A stretch of DNA of 64,000 nucleotides from Anaeromonas sp052088025 (lineage in GTDB: Bacteria > Bacillota > Clostridia > Tissierellales > SIT17). The notes beneath the pieces were generated by a model. It was not told where the DNA came from and ran no database searches. It saw only the letters and a program-made list of their open reading frames with translations. The DNA lies in assembly GCF_052088025.1 (NCBI RefSeq), contig NZ_JBQCYD010000005.1, forward strand, positions 17,650-81,649. The letters run 5' to 3'. Below are positions 1 to 9,037 of the stretch, one piece after another (within the stretch, counting starts at the first letter, position 1; each line of letters starts with the position of its first letter). The position numbers were made by a program, and so were the translations under genes.

Positions 1-1332
1 TGGCATTATAGTAACCATATGCACTGGATCTGCATTTGGTAATAATTTTCCTACCACAGCATGGCCTGCTTCATGATAAGCTGTAAGTTTATTTTCTTTT
101 GCACTTCTTACTCTACTACGTTTTTCAGGTCCTGCTATTACTTTTGTTATTGCTTCTTCTAAAAGTCTCATAGGGATTTCCTTTAATTCTTCCCTTGCAG
201 ATAAAAGAGCTGCTTCATTCATCAGGTTTTCTAAATCAGCAGGAGTAAAACCTATTGTCCTTCTAGCTATTATTTTCAAATCAATATCTTCTGCTAAAGG
301 CTTACCTTTTGAATGAATTTTAAGTATAGCTTCACGTCCAACTATATCTGGAACGCCAATTTGTACCTGTCTATCAAATCTACCTGGTCTTAACAAGGCA
401 GGGTCTAATATGTCAGGTCTATTTGTTGCTGCTATAATTATAATACCTTCATTAATTCCAAAACCATCCATTTCAACAAGCAATTGATTTAGTGTTTGTT
501 CTCTCTCATCATGACCTCCACCAAGTCCTGCTCCTCTTCTTCTACCTACTGCATCAATTTCATCAATAAATATAATACAAGGTGAACTTTTCTTAGCTTG
601 TTCAAATAAGTCTCTAACACGAGACGCTCCAACACCTACAAACATTTCCACAAAATCAGAACCACTTATACTAAAAAATGGTACTCCTGCCTCACCAGCA
701 GTTGCCTTTGAAAGATATGTCTTACCTGTTCCTGGAGGGCCTACCATTAAAACACCTTTAGGAATTCTCGCACCTAAATGAGTGAATTTTTGTGGTGATT
801 TAAGAAAATCTACTATTTCTATTAATTCTTCTTTTTCTTCATCAAGTCCTGCTACATCATCAAATGTAATTTTATTTTTTGGATCTTCTTTATGCATTTT
901 AGCTTTGTTTTTACCAAAGGACATTACCTTTCCTCCGCCACCTTGGGACTTTTGCATAAATACAAACCAAAAGACTACAAAAATAAGTATCATAAATATA
1001 GTGGGCAGTGCTGCTATATACCAAGGCGTACCTGGATTTGGTTCTGCATTAACCTCTATACCACTTTCTTCTATCACTTCATCATAATATTCTTTTTGTA
1101 CCTCTGGAACATATGATGTGAACTTAGTATTATCATCATCATTTAATGTACCTTCAACCATATTTTCAACTAATTTTATTTCTTTTATATTTCCTTTTGC
1201 TGCCTCTTCTTTAAAGTCTGTATAACTTAATTGGAGGGTTTCAGTTTGACCATCCATAAAATATCCTACAAACAATATAATAACTACAAATATAAGCAAA
1301 TATGCACTTATACCTCTAAAAAATTTCTTCAA
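1..1332 (-). CDS. ftsH: ATP-dependent zinc metalloprotease FtsH, C-terminus cut by window edge
   Basis: Membrane-anchored AAA+ protease that degrades unneeded or damaged membrane and cytosolic proteins. 444 residues are visible. A membrane segment lies near residues 8-24 and a second near 105-125, on either side of an extracytoplasmic domain. Walker A GPPGTGKT is at 198-205, followed by FIDEID, the second region of homology (NRPDILDPALLRPGRFD) and the zinc motif HEAGH at 420-424. The start is TTG at 1332, seven bases after GGAGG; no ATG is better placed. It is the last gene of the conserved spoIIE-yabS-yabT-tilS-hprT-ftsH series and probably has its own promoter, because 74 bases separate it from hprT. 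Confidence 0.97.
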   Translation of the reverse strand, partial: MKKFFRGISAYLLIFVVIILFVGYFMDGQTETLQLSYTDFKEEAAKGNIKEIKLVENMVEGTLNDDDNTKFTSYVPEVQKEYYDEVIEESGIEVNAEPNPGTPWYIAALPTIFMILIFVVFWFVFMQKSQGGGGKVMSFGKNKAKMHKEDPKNKITFDDVAGLDEEKEELIEIVDFLKSPQKFTHLGARIPKGVLMVGPPGTGKTYLSKATAGEAGVPFFSISGSDFVEMFVGVGASRVRDLFEQAKKSSPCIIFIDEIDAVGRRRGAGLGGGHDEREQTLNQLLVEMDGFGINEGIIIIAATNRPDILDPALLRPGRFDRQVQIGVPDIVGREAILKIHSKGKPLAEDIDLKIIARRTIGFTPADLENLMNEAALLSAREELKEIPMRLLEEAITKVIAGPEKRSRVRSAKENKLTAYHEAGHAVVGKLLPNADPVHMVTIMP

Positions 1333-1364
1333 AAGTGTTCCTCCTTCCACATTAAAAGCCTAAT

Positions 1365-1370
1365 ATTATA
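1365..1370 (-). promoter_or_regulatory. Possible -10 element of an ftsH promoter
   Basis: A perfect TATAAT on the minus strand lies 33 bases upstream of the TTG start of ftsH, in the hprT-ftsH gap. No convincing -35 box is seen at 16-18 bases, so this is weak. Confidence 0.4.
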
Positions 1371-1406
1371 CATTTTAACACATTTAAAACTAAAATACAA
1401 TTATAA

Positions 1407-1943
1407 TTATTTATATATTTTTTCTTTTAATACTCCTATATATGGAAGGTTTCTATATTTTTCTGCAAAATCTAGTCCATAACCTACTAAAAATGCATCT
1501 GGAACGTTAAAACCTACATATTTGACATCCATATCAATTTTTCTTCCCTCTGGTTTATCAAGTAAGGTACATATTTCAATACTCTTAGGATCTCTTGACT
1601 TTAATATTTTCATTAAATAACTAAGAGTTAAACCACTATCTATTATATCTTCTACTATTAATATATTTTTGCCCTCTATGCTAGAATCTAAGTCCTTTAT
1701 GATTTTTACAACTCCAGAAGACTTAGTACCTTCTCCATAGCTAGATACATCCATAAAATCTATTTCTAAAGGTATGTCTATGTTCTTTATTAAATCACTC
1801 ATAAACATTACTGCACCTTTAAGTATACAAATTATAGTTAATTTTTCACCCTTGTAATGTTTTGCTATAGCTTTACCAAGCTCAGCATTTTTCTTTTGAA
1901 TTTCTTCTTCACTGATTAAAATTTCTTTAATATCGCCTTTCAT
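1407..1943 (-). CDS. hprT: Hypoxanthine-guanine phosphoribosyltransferase
   Basis: Purine salvage enzyme that converts hypoxanthine or guanine plus PRPP to IMP or GMP in the cytosol. The 178-residue length is typical. The PRPP-binding loop reads VEDIIDSG at residues 97-104, and the N-terminal core has ICILKGA. The gene starts two bases after the tilS stop codon, and its GGGGGT ribosome-binding site lies inside the end of tilS, so the two are translationally linked. The tilS-hprT-ftsH order matches Bacillus. Confidence 0.97.
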   Translation of the reverse strand: MKGDIKEILISEEEIQKKNAELGKAIAKHYKGEKLTIICILKGAVMFMSDLIKNIDIPLEIDFMDVSSYGEGTKSSGVVKIIKDLDSSIEGKNILIVEDIIDSGLTLSYLMKILKSRDPKSIEICTLLDKPEGRKIDMDVKYVGFNVPDAFLVGYGLDFAEKYRNLPYIGVLKEKIYK

Positions 1944-1945
1944 TT

Positions 1946-3337
1946 TTACCCCCTATTTTTTATTGAAATAATTAAAACCTTGCTTGTATCGCTATCAACT
2001 TTATAATCTTCACTTATTCTATTACCTACTACCCATAAGATACCTTTATTATCACAAATAAGAGGTGTTTTTTCTCTTTTATCTCTTGAAACCTTCTCAT
2101 CGATAAAAAAATCCTTTAATTTTTTATTGCCTTTCATGCCCAAGGGTTTAAATCTATCTCCAGGTTTTCTAAGTCTTATGTATAAGCCATCTTCTATTTT
2201 ATCATAATCAAAATACTTTATAAACATATCTTTTTTATTTATTGTTTTTATTTTTTCATTTGTTATTTGAATGTTTATTTCTAAATCTAATTCATCTATA
2301 TAATTTATATCATTTAAGCTTAATTTGTGATTAAAGCTTTGCTTTAAATTTTCTTTTTTTAATCTAATTTGAATACAATTATAATCTATATAGGCTTCTA
2401 GATTATTTGTTAAATCTACTTTTTTACCTGTCTTGCTTTTTTCTATTAGTTTTATTATTTTCTCTATATGAACTTGTTCAATTTCTTTTAAATGTCCTAT
2501 AATATCTTCTATAGCAAGTCTTATAATCCTATATTGTATAGCTTTATGATTTTTACTAAATAAGTTTATATTAATAGAAATATCATCCTTAGATATTTTT
2601 TTAGATATGGATTTAAATTTTTCATATGCATAGCTATTCATGAAATTTGAATCCATCTTCATTATTCTAGAAGTATTATAAAGAGTATCTATAAGTGCAG
2701 GATTATATTCAGATTTTAATTCAGGTATTAAATTCAATCTTATTTTATTTCGTCTATAAATATCTGTTTCATTGCTTTCATCTATTCTTACTCTTATATT
2801 TTTTTCTACTATATACTTTTCTATATCTTCTCTTTTTATATCAAGTATTGGCCTAATTATATCATTAGATTTAAAATTCATTCCCTTTAACCCATCTATG
2901 CCCGTACCTCTTAAAAATCTCATAATCATAGTTTCTGCTTGATCATTTTTATTATGTGCTACAGCTATGCTTCCTTTATTATCGTATTTTTTTAATGTTT
3001 CCCTAAAGAAATCATATCTTAATTCTCTTCCTGCTTCTTCTGAGGAGATATTTTTTTCTTTAGCATATCCATTCATATCAACCTTTGTAGAATGAAATTT
3101 AAGCTCATTTTTTTTAGAATATTCTCTTACAAACTCTTCATCCTTATCTGTTTCCTCTCCACGTGTACCATGATTTATATGACAAACTATTATATTAAAG
3201 TTTATATATTTTTTCAACTTACATAATATAGAAAGTAAAAACATTGAATCAGGACCACCTGATACCCCAACAACTATATTATCATATTGTTTTATTAGTT
3301 GATATTCTTTTATTGTATTTAATATTCTCTTCTCCAT
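1946..3337 (-). CDS. tilS: tRNA(Ile)-lysidine synthase
   Basis: Essential tRNA-modifying enzyme that adds lysine to C34 of the CAU-anticodon isoleucine tRNA so that it reads AUA, a codon used heavily in this AT-rich genome. The N-terminal PP-loop ATPase motif SGGPDS is at residues 26-31. A central helical region follows, then the C-terminal substrate-binding domain (KPGDRFKPLGMKGNKKLKD). The length of 463 residues is normal for Firmicutes. It sits 17 bases after yabT and two bases before hprT. Confidence 0.97.
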   Translation of the reverse strand: MEKRILNTIKEYQLIKQYDNIVVGVSGGPDSMFLLSILCKLKKYINFNIIVCHINHGTRGEETDKDEEFVREYSKKNELKFHSTKVDMNGYAKEKNISSEEAGRELRYDFFRETLKKYDNKGSIAVAHNKNDQAETMIMRFLRGTGIDGLKGMNFKSNDIIRPILDIKREDIEKYIVEKNIRVRIDESNETDIYRRNKIRLNLIPELKSEYNPALIDTLYNTSRIMKMDSNFMNSYAYEKFKSISKKISKDDISININLFSKNHKAIQYRIIRLAIEDIIGHLKEIEQVHIEKIIKLIEKSKTGKKVDLTNNLEAYIDYNCIQIRLKKENLKQSFNHKLSLNDINYIDELDLEINIQITNEKIKTINKKDMFIKYFDYDKIEDGLYIRLRKPGDRFKPLGMKGNKKLKDFFIDEKVSRDKREKTPLICDNKGILWVVGNRISEDYKVDSDTSKVLIISIKNRG

Positions 3338-3354
3338 TTAATCCCTCTTTTAAA

Positions 3355-4209
3355 TTATATGTTTTTTATTAAAAAGCTTAAAAAAACTAAAAATAGTCCT
3401 ATACTAGTTATAAAAACTTTATCTATAACTTGATTATAATAACTACTTTTATTTGGGCTAATCATATTTTCCATATCATATATATAAGCAGATATTTTAT
3501 ATTCACCTTTTAAACCTCTTATAATTAAACCTTTAATATCTTTATTAATTTTAAATTCCTTTATCTTATATATTATATTCTCAATATTATTTGTCAATGG
3601 ATTATATGTTTTTTTAGTTATTATTGAAACTATTAACATATTAATAGAAAAGACTAATGATCTATCATCATAATATGATTTATCTAAAAATGATTGGGCA
3701 TTATATGAAGGAGTGTATTCTTTTATAGATTGTCCCACTTTTGATACTCCAGCAAAATCTATTATTTTTATGCTTTTAGTATCTTTTTCAATTATGATAT
3801 TGGATATATTTATATCCCAATAGATATATCCGGATTTATAAATCTCATCTAGATATGTAGATAAGTCTAAAATTTTAGCTAATATTTTTTTTATATCATT
3901 TTCTCTTGTAAAATATGTCTTTAAATCTACCCCCTCAATATATTCCATGATAAAAAAATGTTTATATACATAGTTAATATACCCATCATCTAGTTCATAA
4001 ACCTTAGGGGCAAAAGAAAATGATATATTTTTTAAAAAGTTAAACTCATTTGTTATAGATCTGATATCATCTGAGCACTTTAGGGCAAATTTCTTTCCCT
4101 TTTTATCTTTTACAAGATATACCTTTCCAATACTTCCTTTGCCTAATACCTTTTCTATAGTATAGGTTTTTTTATTCCATTTTCCTGTTATTAAAGTTCC
4201 CTTTTTCAT
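3355..4209 (-). CDS. yabT: YabT-like serine/threonine protein kinase with C-terminal membrane anchor
   Basis: Small Hanks-type kinase of 284 residues. The glycine loop is GKGSIGKV (23-30) and the ATP lysine is Lys44 (FALK). The catalytic loop reads YWDINISN (Asp132, Asn137) in place of the usual HRD, and the metal-binding motif is DFA (151-153) rather than DFG. A single hydrophobic helix fills the last 20 residues. In Bacillus, YabT has this architecture and genome position, and it is a DNA-activated kinase expressed in sporulation that phosphorylates RecA; that role here is by analogy. The ATG overlaps the yabS stop (ATGA), so translation is coupled. Confidence 0.88.
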   Translation of the reverse strand: MKKGTLITGKWNKKTYTIEKVLGKGSIGKVYLVKDKKGKKFALKCSDDIRSITNEFNFLKNISFSFAPKVYELDDGYINYVYKHFFIMEYIEGVDLKTYFTRENDIKKILAKILDLSTYLDEIYKSGYIYWDINISNIIIEKDTKSIKIIDFAGVSKVGQSIKEYTPSYNAQSFLDKSYYDDRSLVFSINMLIVSIITKKTYNPLTNNIENIIYKIKEFKINKDIKGLIIRGLKGEYKISAYIYDMENMISPNKSSYYNQVIDKVFITSIGLFLVFLSFLIKNI

Positions 4210-4916
4210 AAATCCATTCTTTTCCTATAATTATTTTCTACTTCATTAAATTCAATTATTCTAAAAGCGCCTTCTAGAGCTTCTGCAGTAGGGGTTAAAC
4301 CACCTATATCTATCTTTTTTAAATTATTTTTGATTATATTTATATCATCTGTAAAATCACATATTAGCTTATAATCATTATCTTTATATGGAAATATCAC
4401 TACACCTATATTATTTTTTCCTTTTCTTGATTTTAATATATGTAAAAGATTTACTATAGATTTCTTTGCTTCTTGTATTTTAAATTTCATGCTTTTAGAT
4501 GTATCTAATAATATTATAGTTTTTAAATCTAATGTATCTGATAAATCCTCCATCATATTAATTACTTTTTCTCTAGAATTAGGATTAATATCTTTTATAT
4601 CCTTATTCATTAAACTTTTAAGCTCATGATTGATTACTGAATTTAGTGTATTATATATGGATTTTTGTGTAGTAGTATATATTGTAGAATTTAAATTATC
4701 TAAATCTGTACTTTCAAATACTCCCTTACCAAATTGAGCTATTTGTTGCATTTCAAGTAATGTGCTTTCACTACTATTTTCATCTAATATTCCTACTACA
4801 CTTATAGTAATTCCGCTTTTAACTATTGGATTTATACTATTAATTGGATTTTTCAATCCATTTGATTCTCCATCGGTAACTAAAATTATTTGCTTAAGTA
4901 ATATTTTATTTTTCAT
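4206..4916 (-). CDS. yabS: YabS-like von Willebrand factor A domain protein
   Basis: Function unknown; always found next to yabT. The first ~65 residues resemble the second half of a vWA fold (ILVTDGESNG). Residues ~130-230 form a vWA core with the metal site DTSKSM and the threonine loop LTPTAEAL. This split layout is, as I recall, the normal YabS form, not a truncation. I chose the ATG at 4916 (236 residues), eight bases after AGGGGGT, instead of an in-frame ATG seven codons upstream that lacks a ribosome-binding site. That binding site is paired in a 10-bp stem (4923-4964). The stop overlaps the yabT start. Confidence 0.85.
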   Translation of the reverse strand: MKNKILLKQIILVTDGESNGLKNPINSINPIVKSGITISVVGILDENSSESTLLEMQQIAQFGKGVFESTDLDNLNSTIYTTTQKSIYNTLNSVINHELKSLMNKDIKDINPNSREKVINMMEDLSDTLDLKTIILLDTSKSMKFKIQEAKKSIVNLLHILKSRKGKNNIGVVIFPYKDNDYKLICDFTDDINIIKNNLKKIDIGGLTPTAEALEGAFRIIEFNEVENNYRKRMDL

Positions 4917-4922
4917 TTTTTT

Positions 4923-4964
4923 ACCCCCTATTAGCATTTGTCTAAATTATTGCCAATAGGGGGT
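4923..4964 (-). promoter_or_regulatory. Hairpin burying the yabS ribosome-binding site
   Basis: On the minus strand a 10-base arm ACCCCCTATT is followed 22 bases later by its perfect complement AATAGGGGGT. The second arm is the Shine-Dalgarno sequence of yabS. The stem begins about ten bases after the spoIIE stop codon. There is no T-run after it, so it is not an intrinsic terminator. It looks like a translational gate between spoIIE and yabS-yabT. Confidence 0.7.
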
Positions 4965-4973
4965 TGATTATAC

Positions 4974-7358
4974 TTATCTTTTTTTCCACACTTTAGTTAC
5001 TAATACTGTCATATCATCTTGACTTTCTTCTGTTGATATATTGATTGAATTTTTGAGTATAGTATCAGCTATGGTCTGTGGGTTTTTACTATTTATATTC
5101 CTGATTATATTTTCCATCCACTTTTCTTTATCATCAGATTCTTCATTAGAATCTAATAGTCCATCTGACATCATAATTATAAAATCTCCATCTTCTATAT
5201 TGGATTCATAGATGTTAAAATCTATTTCTTTTAATATTCCTACAGGCAATGTATGTGAGTTTATTATTTCAACCCTATCTTTTTTCTTTATAAAAGTAGG
5301 AGCTGATCCAATTTTTATAAATTGTGCATTCCCTTTATATAAATCAAGTATAGACATATCAATAGTAGTAAAGACCTCTTCATTAGATTTTAATACTAAT
5401 ATTGAATTTATAGTTCTAAGTGCTAATTCCTTATCATAACCTGCTTCTAAAAATTTTTCTAATAAACTTATGGTTACACTACTTTCTGCCTTTGCAGTTT
5501 CTCCTCTACCCATACCATCACTAAGTACAGCATAATAATTGTTTTGTCTTTCTCCAAACGTATAACTATCTCCTGATATATAATTTTTATTATCATAACC
5601 TACTGCAACTCTTGTAACTGAACTATATCTATTTGATTTTATTAATTTGAATTTAACTCCTTTATCATATTCTAAATCACTTGTTGAAAATCTATCCCTT
5701 ATTAGTCTATATCCTATAACCTCTGATGCCACATTAATCACTTTTCTTATCATCCTCTCTTTATTTGTACTTATATTTAAATCTATATATATTTCAAACT
5801 TTCCTTCTTTTGATTCTGTTACAGTTATTTCTTTTATAGGTATATCTTCTTTTTTAAGTTCACTAAATATAGCCCTTTCTACTTCCTCCTTAAATCGTAT
5901 ATCACTATAAATTTCCTTTGCTAAATCTTCTATTATGGTACTTACGCCTTCTAATTGTTGAGATACCATTTGTCTACTTTCTATTATTTTTCTTTCCCAT
6001 TTATAATTTAATCTATAAATCTTAAATATATTATTGATTTTTTCTATAAATTGATTTTTATTATTACATCTTTTATAAAATAATTCAGGTAAATCTATTT
6101 CAGTCATAGAACCTTTCTTTTCTAATTTAATTATTATTTCAATCATATTATTATAGGTGTTTTGAAAATCATTTTGCCAGCATATTCTATTCATAGAACA
6201 TTTATTGCATATTTCATTTGCAGCAGAATCCACTAATAATGATATGTCATCTTCCTCCAATATATCTTTTTTATATGATACTTGCTTTAATATATCTGAT
6301 AATTCCTTGAATACACCAGAAAATTCATTGAGTCTTCTAAATGTCATATCCTTTATTCTATTACTATAAACATCTTCTACTAAATAACCTTTATCTGCTC
6401 CTACTATTATTTTATTTCCTACTTTAGATATATTTTTTGAAATTAAAAAGAAAATTATAGAAGCTATTATCATTTCTTTAAAACCTATTAATTCCTTGGA
6501 AATACCATTTATATAAAATGACATAATTATATTTCCAATAGTAAAACCTATTATTATTCCAATCTTTCCCAAATCTTTAAATATTCCTGAAAGCAAACCA
6601 GATATAGCATATATAGATACAATATAAGGCATGTCTACTTTGGACATGGAACTTATAAGCCCCATACTTACACCCACTACAGTAGCCATACTAATTCCTC
6701 GTGTATATGCAAAGAACATTATGAGAAATACTCCTAATATATCCATTAAAGATAGATTAAATAATGATATCCCAGAGGCTCCTGTTACAGCTATTGATAA
6801 CATGATTACAGAAGAAATCATTTCTTCATTAGTAAATAATCTGTTTTTTATGCTATCTAAGGAATCTACACTATATGTAAATATAAATGAGATTGCAAAA
6901 ACTATAATAGCTTCAAATATAAATATCATCAAATCATATAAATAAAAGCTTGTCCCTATCATCATCATAAATTTAAAGGTAAATAATATGCTTGCTGCAA
7001 GTATTCCAAAGAACATTTTACCTTTTTTAATTTCTAATACATTCATTACAAGATATATAGTAATCATAGGTATAATGTATTTATAACTAGATAGTCCATG
7101 TACTGTGATTGTTCCAATACTTGTTGCTAGTAACATAGATATTTTAGGATTATATTTCAAAGAATACGATGTTATAAAAGCTATTCCAAAAGGTGTAAGA
7201 TTACCCATTATTGAAGCTTTAGATATGAAAAATGCTAATAAAAATAATGCTATATCACTTTTTGAAATTTCCTTTTTATCTATTCCTTTTATTATAAAAC
7301 TAATTATTTTTCTTTTATTCTTTTTTAGTCTTACATTATTTAATTCAGTATTTATCAT
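4974..7358 (-). CDS. spoIIE: Stage II sporulation protein E (membrane PP2C phosphatase)
   Basis: Dephosphorylates the anti-anti-sigma factor SpoIIAA to release sigma-F in the forespore, and takes part in polar septation. With the ATG at 7358 it has 794 residues: an N-terminal tract of about ten membrane helices (to roughly residue 310), a middle region with a CNKC motif, and a C-terminal PP2C domain whose metal-binding Asp614 lies in LSDGMGRG. An upstream ATG at 7460 would add 34 residues, but a Spo0A-type promoter lies within that stretch, so I prefer the shorter start. It heads the series spoIIE-yabS-yabT-tilS-hprT-ftsH. Confidence 0.95.
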   Translation of the reverse strand: MINTELNNVRLKKNKRKIISFIIKGIDKKEISKSDIALFLLAFFISKASIMGNLTPFGIAFITSYSLKYNPKISMLLATSIGTITVHGLSSYKYIIPMITIYLVMNVLEIKKGKMFFGILAASILFTFKFMMMIGTSFYLYDLMIFIFEAIIVFAISFIFTYSVDSLDSIKNRLFTNEEMISSVIMLSIAVTGASGISLFNLSLMDILGVFLIMFFAYTRGISMATVVGVSMGLISSMSKVDMPYIVSIYAISGLLSGIFKDLGKIGIIIGFTIGNIIMSFYINGISKELIGFKEMIIASIIFFLISKNISKVGNKIIVGADKGYLVEDVYSNRIKDMTFRRLNEFSGVFKELSDILKQVSYKKDILEEDDISLLVDSAANEICNKCSMNRICWQNDFQNTYNNMIEIIIKLEKKGSMTEIDLPELFYKRCNNKNQFIEKINNIFKIYRLNYKWERKIIESRQMVSQQLEGVSTIIEDLAKEIYSDIRFKEEVERAIFSELKKEDIPIKEITVTESKEGKFEIYIDLNISTNKERMIRKVINVASEVIGYRLIRDRFSTSDLEYDKGVKFKLIKSNRYSSVTRVAVGYDNKNYISGDSYTFGERQNNYYAVLSDGMGRGETAKAESSVTISLLEKFLEAGYDKELALRTINSILVLKSNEEVFTTIDMSILDLYKGNAQFIKIGSAPTFIKKKDRVEIINSHTLPVGILKEIDFNIYESNIEDGDFIIMMSDGLLDSNEESDDKEKWMENIIRNINSKNPQTIADTILKNSINISTEESQDDMTVLVTKVWKKR

Positions 7359-7393
7359 TATAAAAACACCATCCTTTGCTGCTATGTATTTAT

Positions 7394-7459
7394 ATTTTAA
7401 CAGTAATATGATGAAATATTTGTCGCTTATCGTTGTCTGAATACAGAAAGTTTTCGCCA
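7394..7459 (-). promoter_or_regulatory. Probable Spo0A-controlled spoIIE promoter
   Basis: On the minus strand, TGGCGAA (7453-7459) matches the Spo0A box TGNCGAA exactly. A weaker inverted box with core TGTCG is at 7421-7427. An extended -10, TGTTAAAAT, has TAAAAT at 7394-7399. No good -35 lies 17 bases upstream, as expected of a Spo0A-activated promoter. It is about 36 bases upstream of the chosen start. Confidence 0.5.
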
Positions 7460-7516
7460 TTTTTTTTATAATTATTCTTTTTTATTTTTAAATTACTTAA
7501 ATGAATTTTAAGACAT

Positions 7517-7562
7517 TAAAAAAGATGTCTTAAAATGGTTACCATTTTAAGACATCTTTTTT
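7517..7562 (-). terminator. Intrinsic terminator after yabR
   Basis: A near-perfect ~19-bp hairpin (AAGATGTCTTAAAATGG and its complement, 3-base loop) with A/T runs on both sides. It lies between yabR and the spoIIE promoter, so spoIIE is transcribed separately. Confidence 0.9.
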
Positions 7563-7610
7563 TATATATAATAATTGCTATGATAAAACAGATAAACTGC
7601 TTTATTGGAT

Positions 7611-8006
7611 TTAAGATTTAGAATTCATACCTTTTTTCGAATCTCTGGATTTAATTTGATCTTGTCTTTCATTACTGTCTTTTAAGAATTTAGAAAGCTT
7701 ATCTTCAAAAGATAATCCTTTCATCTTTGGGTCTGCTTTTTTAGACCAATCAATTTCTTGCGGCTTATTTGTTTTAGGTTTGGCTTGTCTTATAGATAAA
7801 CTAATTTTACCTTTTTCTACTGATAAAACTTTCACCTTAACCTTTTGTGCTTTTTTCAAATAATTATTTATGTCTTTAACATAATCATCAGAAACCTCAG
7901 AAATATGAACTAATCCAGTTTCACCTTCACCTAATTGGATAAAAGCTCCAAAATTAGTTATACCAGTAACTACTCCTTCGACAATACTGTTTACTTTAAC
8001 GGGCAT
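7611..8006 (-). CDS. yabR: S1-domain RNA-binding protein YabR
   Basis: 131 residues. Residues 1-72 form one S1 domain (GVVTGITNFGAFIQLG, GLVHISEVSDDYV, KVKVLSVEKGKISLSIRQA), and the rest is a basic, poorly ordered tail. Proteins of this family bind RNA and/or ribosomes; the precise role is not settled. Its place between divIC and spoIIE is the same as in Bacillus. The gene ends 49 bases before a strong terminator. Confidence 0.92.
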   Translation of the reverse strand: MPVKVNSIVEGVVTGITNFGAFIQLGEGETGLVHISEVSDDYVKDINNYLKKAQKVKVKVLSVEKGKISLSIRQAKPKTNKPQEIDWSKKADPKMKGLSFEDKLSKFLKDSNERQDQIKSRDSKKGMNSKS

Positions 8007-8094
8007 AAATACAATACTCCTCCTTTTAATATCTCTCTACTAATTCTACTAAAGTATATATTAATATTTAATATATGTCAATATTATAACTATT

Positions 8095-8481
8095 TTAATC
8101 TTCTTTATCAAATATGTTTTTTAGCTTGTTTTTATCTATGTATATTATTTCATTTGGCTTTACCATGAAAAGTTCTTCTCTTGCTACATTTTCTATATGT
8201 TGTAAAATGTTTTTATATTCTTTTTTTTGTTTTTCATTATCAAGGGAATCTATATAAGAAATTGGATTTTTAGCAGATGATATTTTGTTTAAATATTCTG
8301 CCTTCTTGCCCTTATCTTCTATGAATTTTTCCAACTCCTGTTTTTCATTTTGTTCTTTTTTAATATTAGAATCTAAATTATTTATTTCAAATTCTTGGCG
8401 TATGAAAATACTAGCTAAATAAACAACTAATACTAACATTAAAATATATTTTATTTTAAATTTCTTTTTTTTATTTTTCAT
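8095..8481 (-). CDS. divIC: Septum formation initiator DivIC (FtsB family)
   Basis: Bitopic divisome protein of 128 residues: a short basic cytoplasmic start (MKNKKKKFKIKY), one membrane helix (about 12-28), then a coiled coil rich in Glu/Lys. It is known to pair with FtsL and DivIB at the division site. The C-terminal VAREELFMVKPNEIIYI motif is typical of the family. It follows yabQ by 87 bases and precedes yabR, as in Bacillus. Confidence 0.9.
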   Translation of the reverse strand: MKNKKKKFKIKYILMLVLVVYLASIFIRQEFEINNLDSNIKKEQNEKQELEKFIEDKGKKAEYLNKISSAKNPISYIDSLDNEKQKKEYKNILQHIENVAREELFMVKPNEIIYIDKNKLKNIFDKED

Positions 8482-8568
8482 ATTAGGTCCCCTATTCCTA
8501 ATTATTGTAATACCTAATTACATTATATGCTATATTTTATAAAATTTAAAGAGATAAACAAAAGAATA

Positions 8569-9018
8569 TTAATCTTTTTTTATAAATATACATTTAGATT
8601 TACTTTTTATTTTTCCAATAATCTTTCTATACCCATTTTTATTCTTTTTTAATATTTTCTTAATAAATCTTTTTTTTATATTTATGACCTTTTTTAGGGG
8701 AAAAAGGATAATAAATATAATTTTTCTAAAAACTTTTACAATAATATTACTTAAAAATATTTTATAAAGAATTCCTCCAACTAAAAAACCAAGAAATACA
8801 TACCATCTAAGTTCAGCCCAGTTACTATAAAACAAGAAAAATAAAACAATTATAGAAACTAATATAAAAAAAATAGTATCTCCTATTATAGTAGCAATTT
8901 TTTTAGGATTAATAAAATATCTAAAGAGTCTATATAAATCATATATGAAACCTATGAATATTCCACCTAAAGTTAATTTAAGAAATATATAAAATTGTTC
9001 TAATACCAAATTCGACAT
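8569..9018 (-). CDS. yabQ: Spore cortex protein YabQ
   Basis: 149-residue integral membrane protein. At least three hydrophobic helices lie in the first ~115 residues (LGGIFIGFIYDLYRLFRY at the start is the recognisable family signature), followed by a very basic tail. In Bacillus it is a mother-cell protein required for the spore cortex. It follows yabP by 19 bases, so the two are co-transcribed. Confidence 0.88.
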   Translation of the reverse strand: MSNLVLEQFYIFLKLTLGGIFIGFIYDLYRLFRYFINPKKIATIIGDTIFFILVSIIVLFFLFYSNWAELRWYVFLGFLVGGILYKIFLSNIIVKVFRKIIFIILFPLKKVINIKKRFIKKILKKNKNGYRKIIGKIKSKSKCIFIKKD

Positions 9019-9037
9019 GCTACTCCTCCAGTTAAAA

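Noticed and set aside
4206..4916. YabS appears to be a vWA domain with its halves in the wrong order, suggesting truncation or fusion.
   Set aside because: As far as I recall, Bacillus YabS has the same LVTDG-first layout and length, so this is the normal family form.
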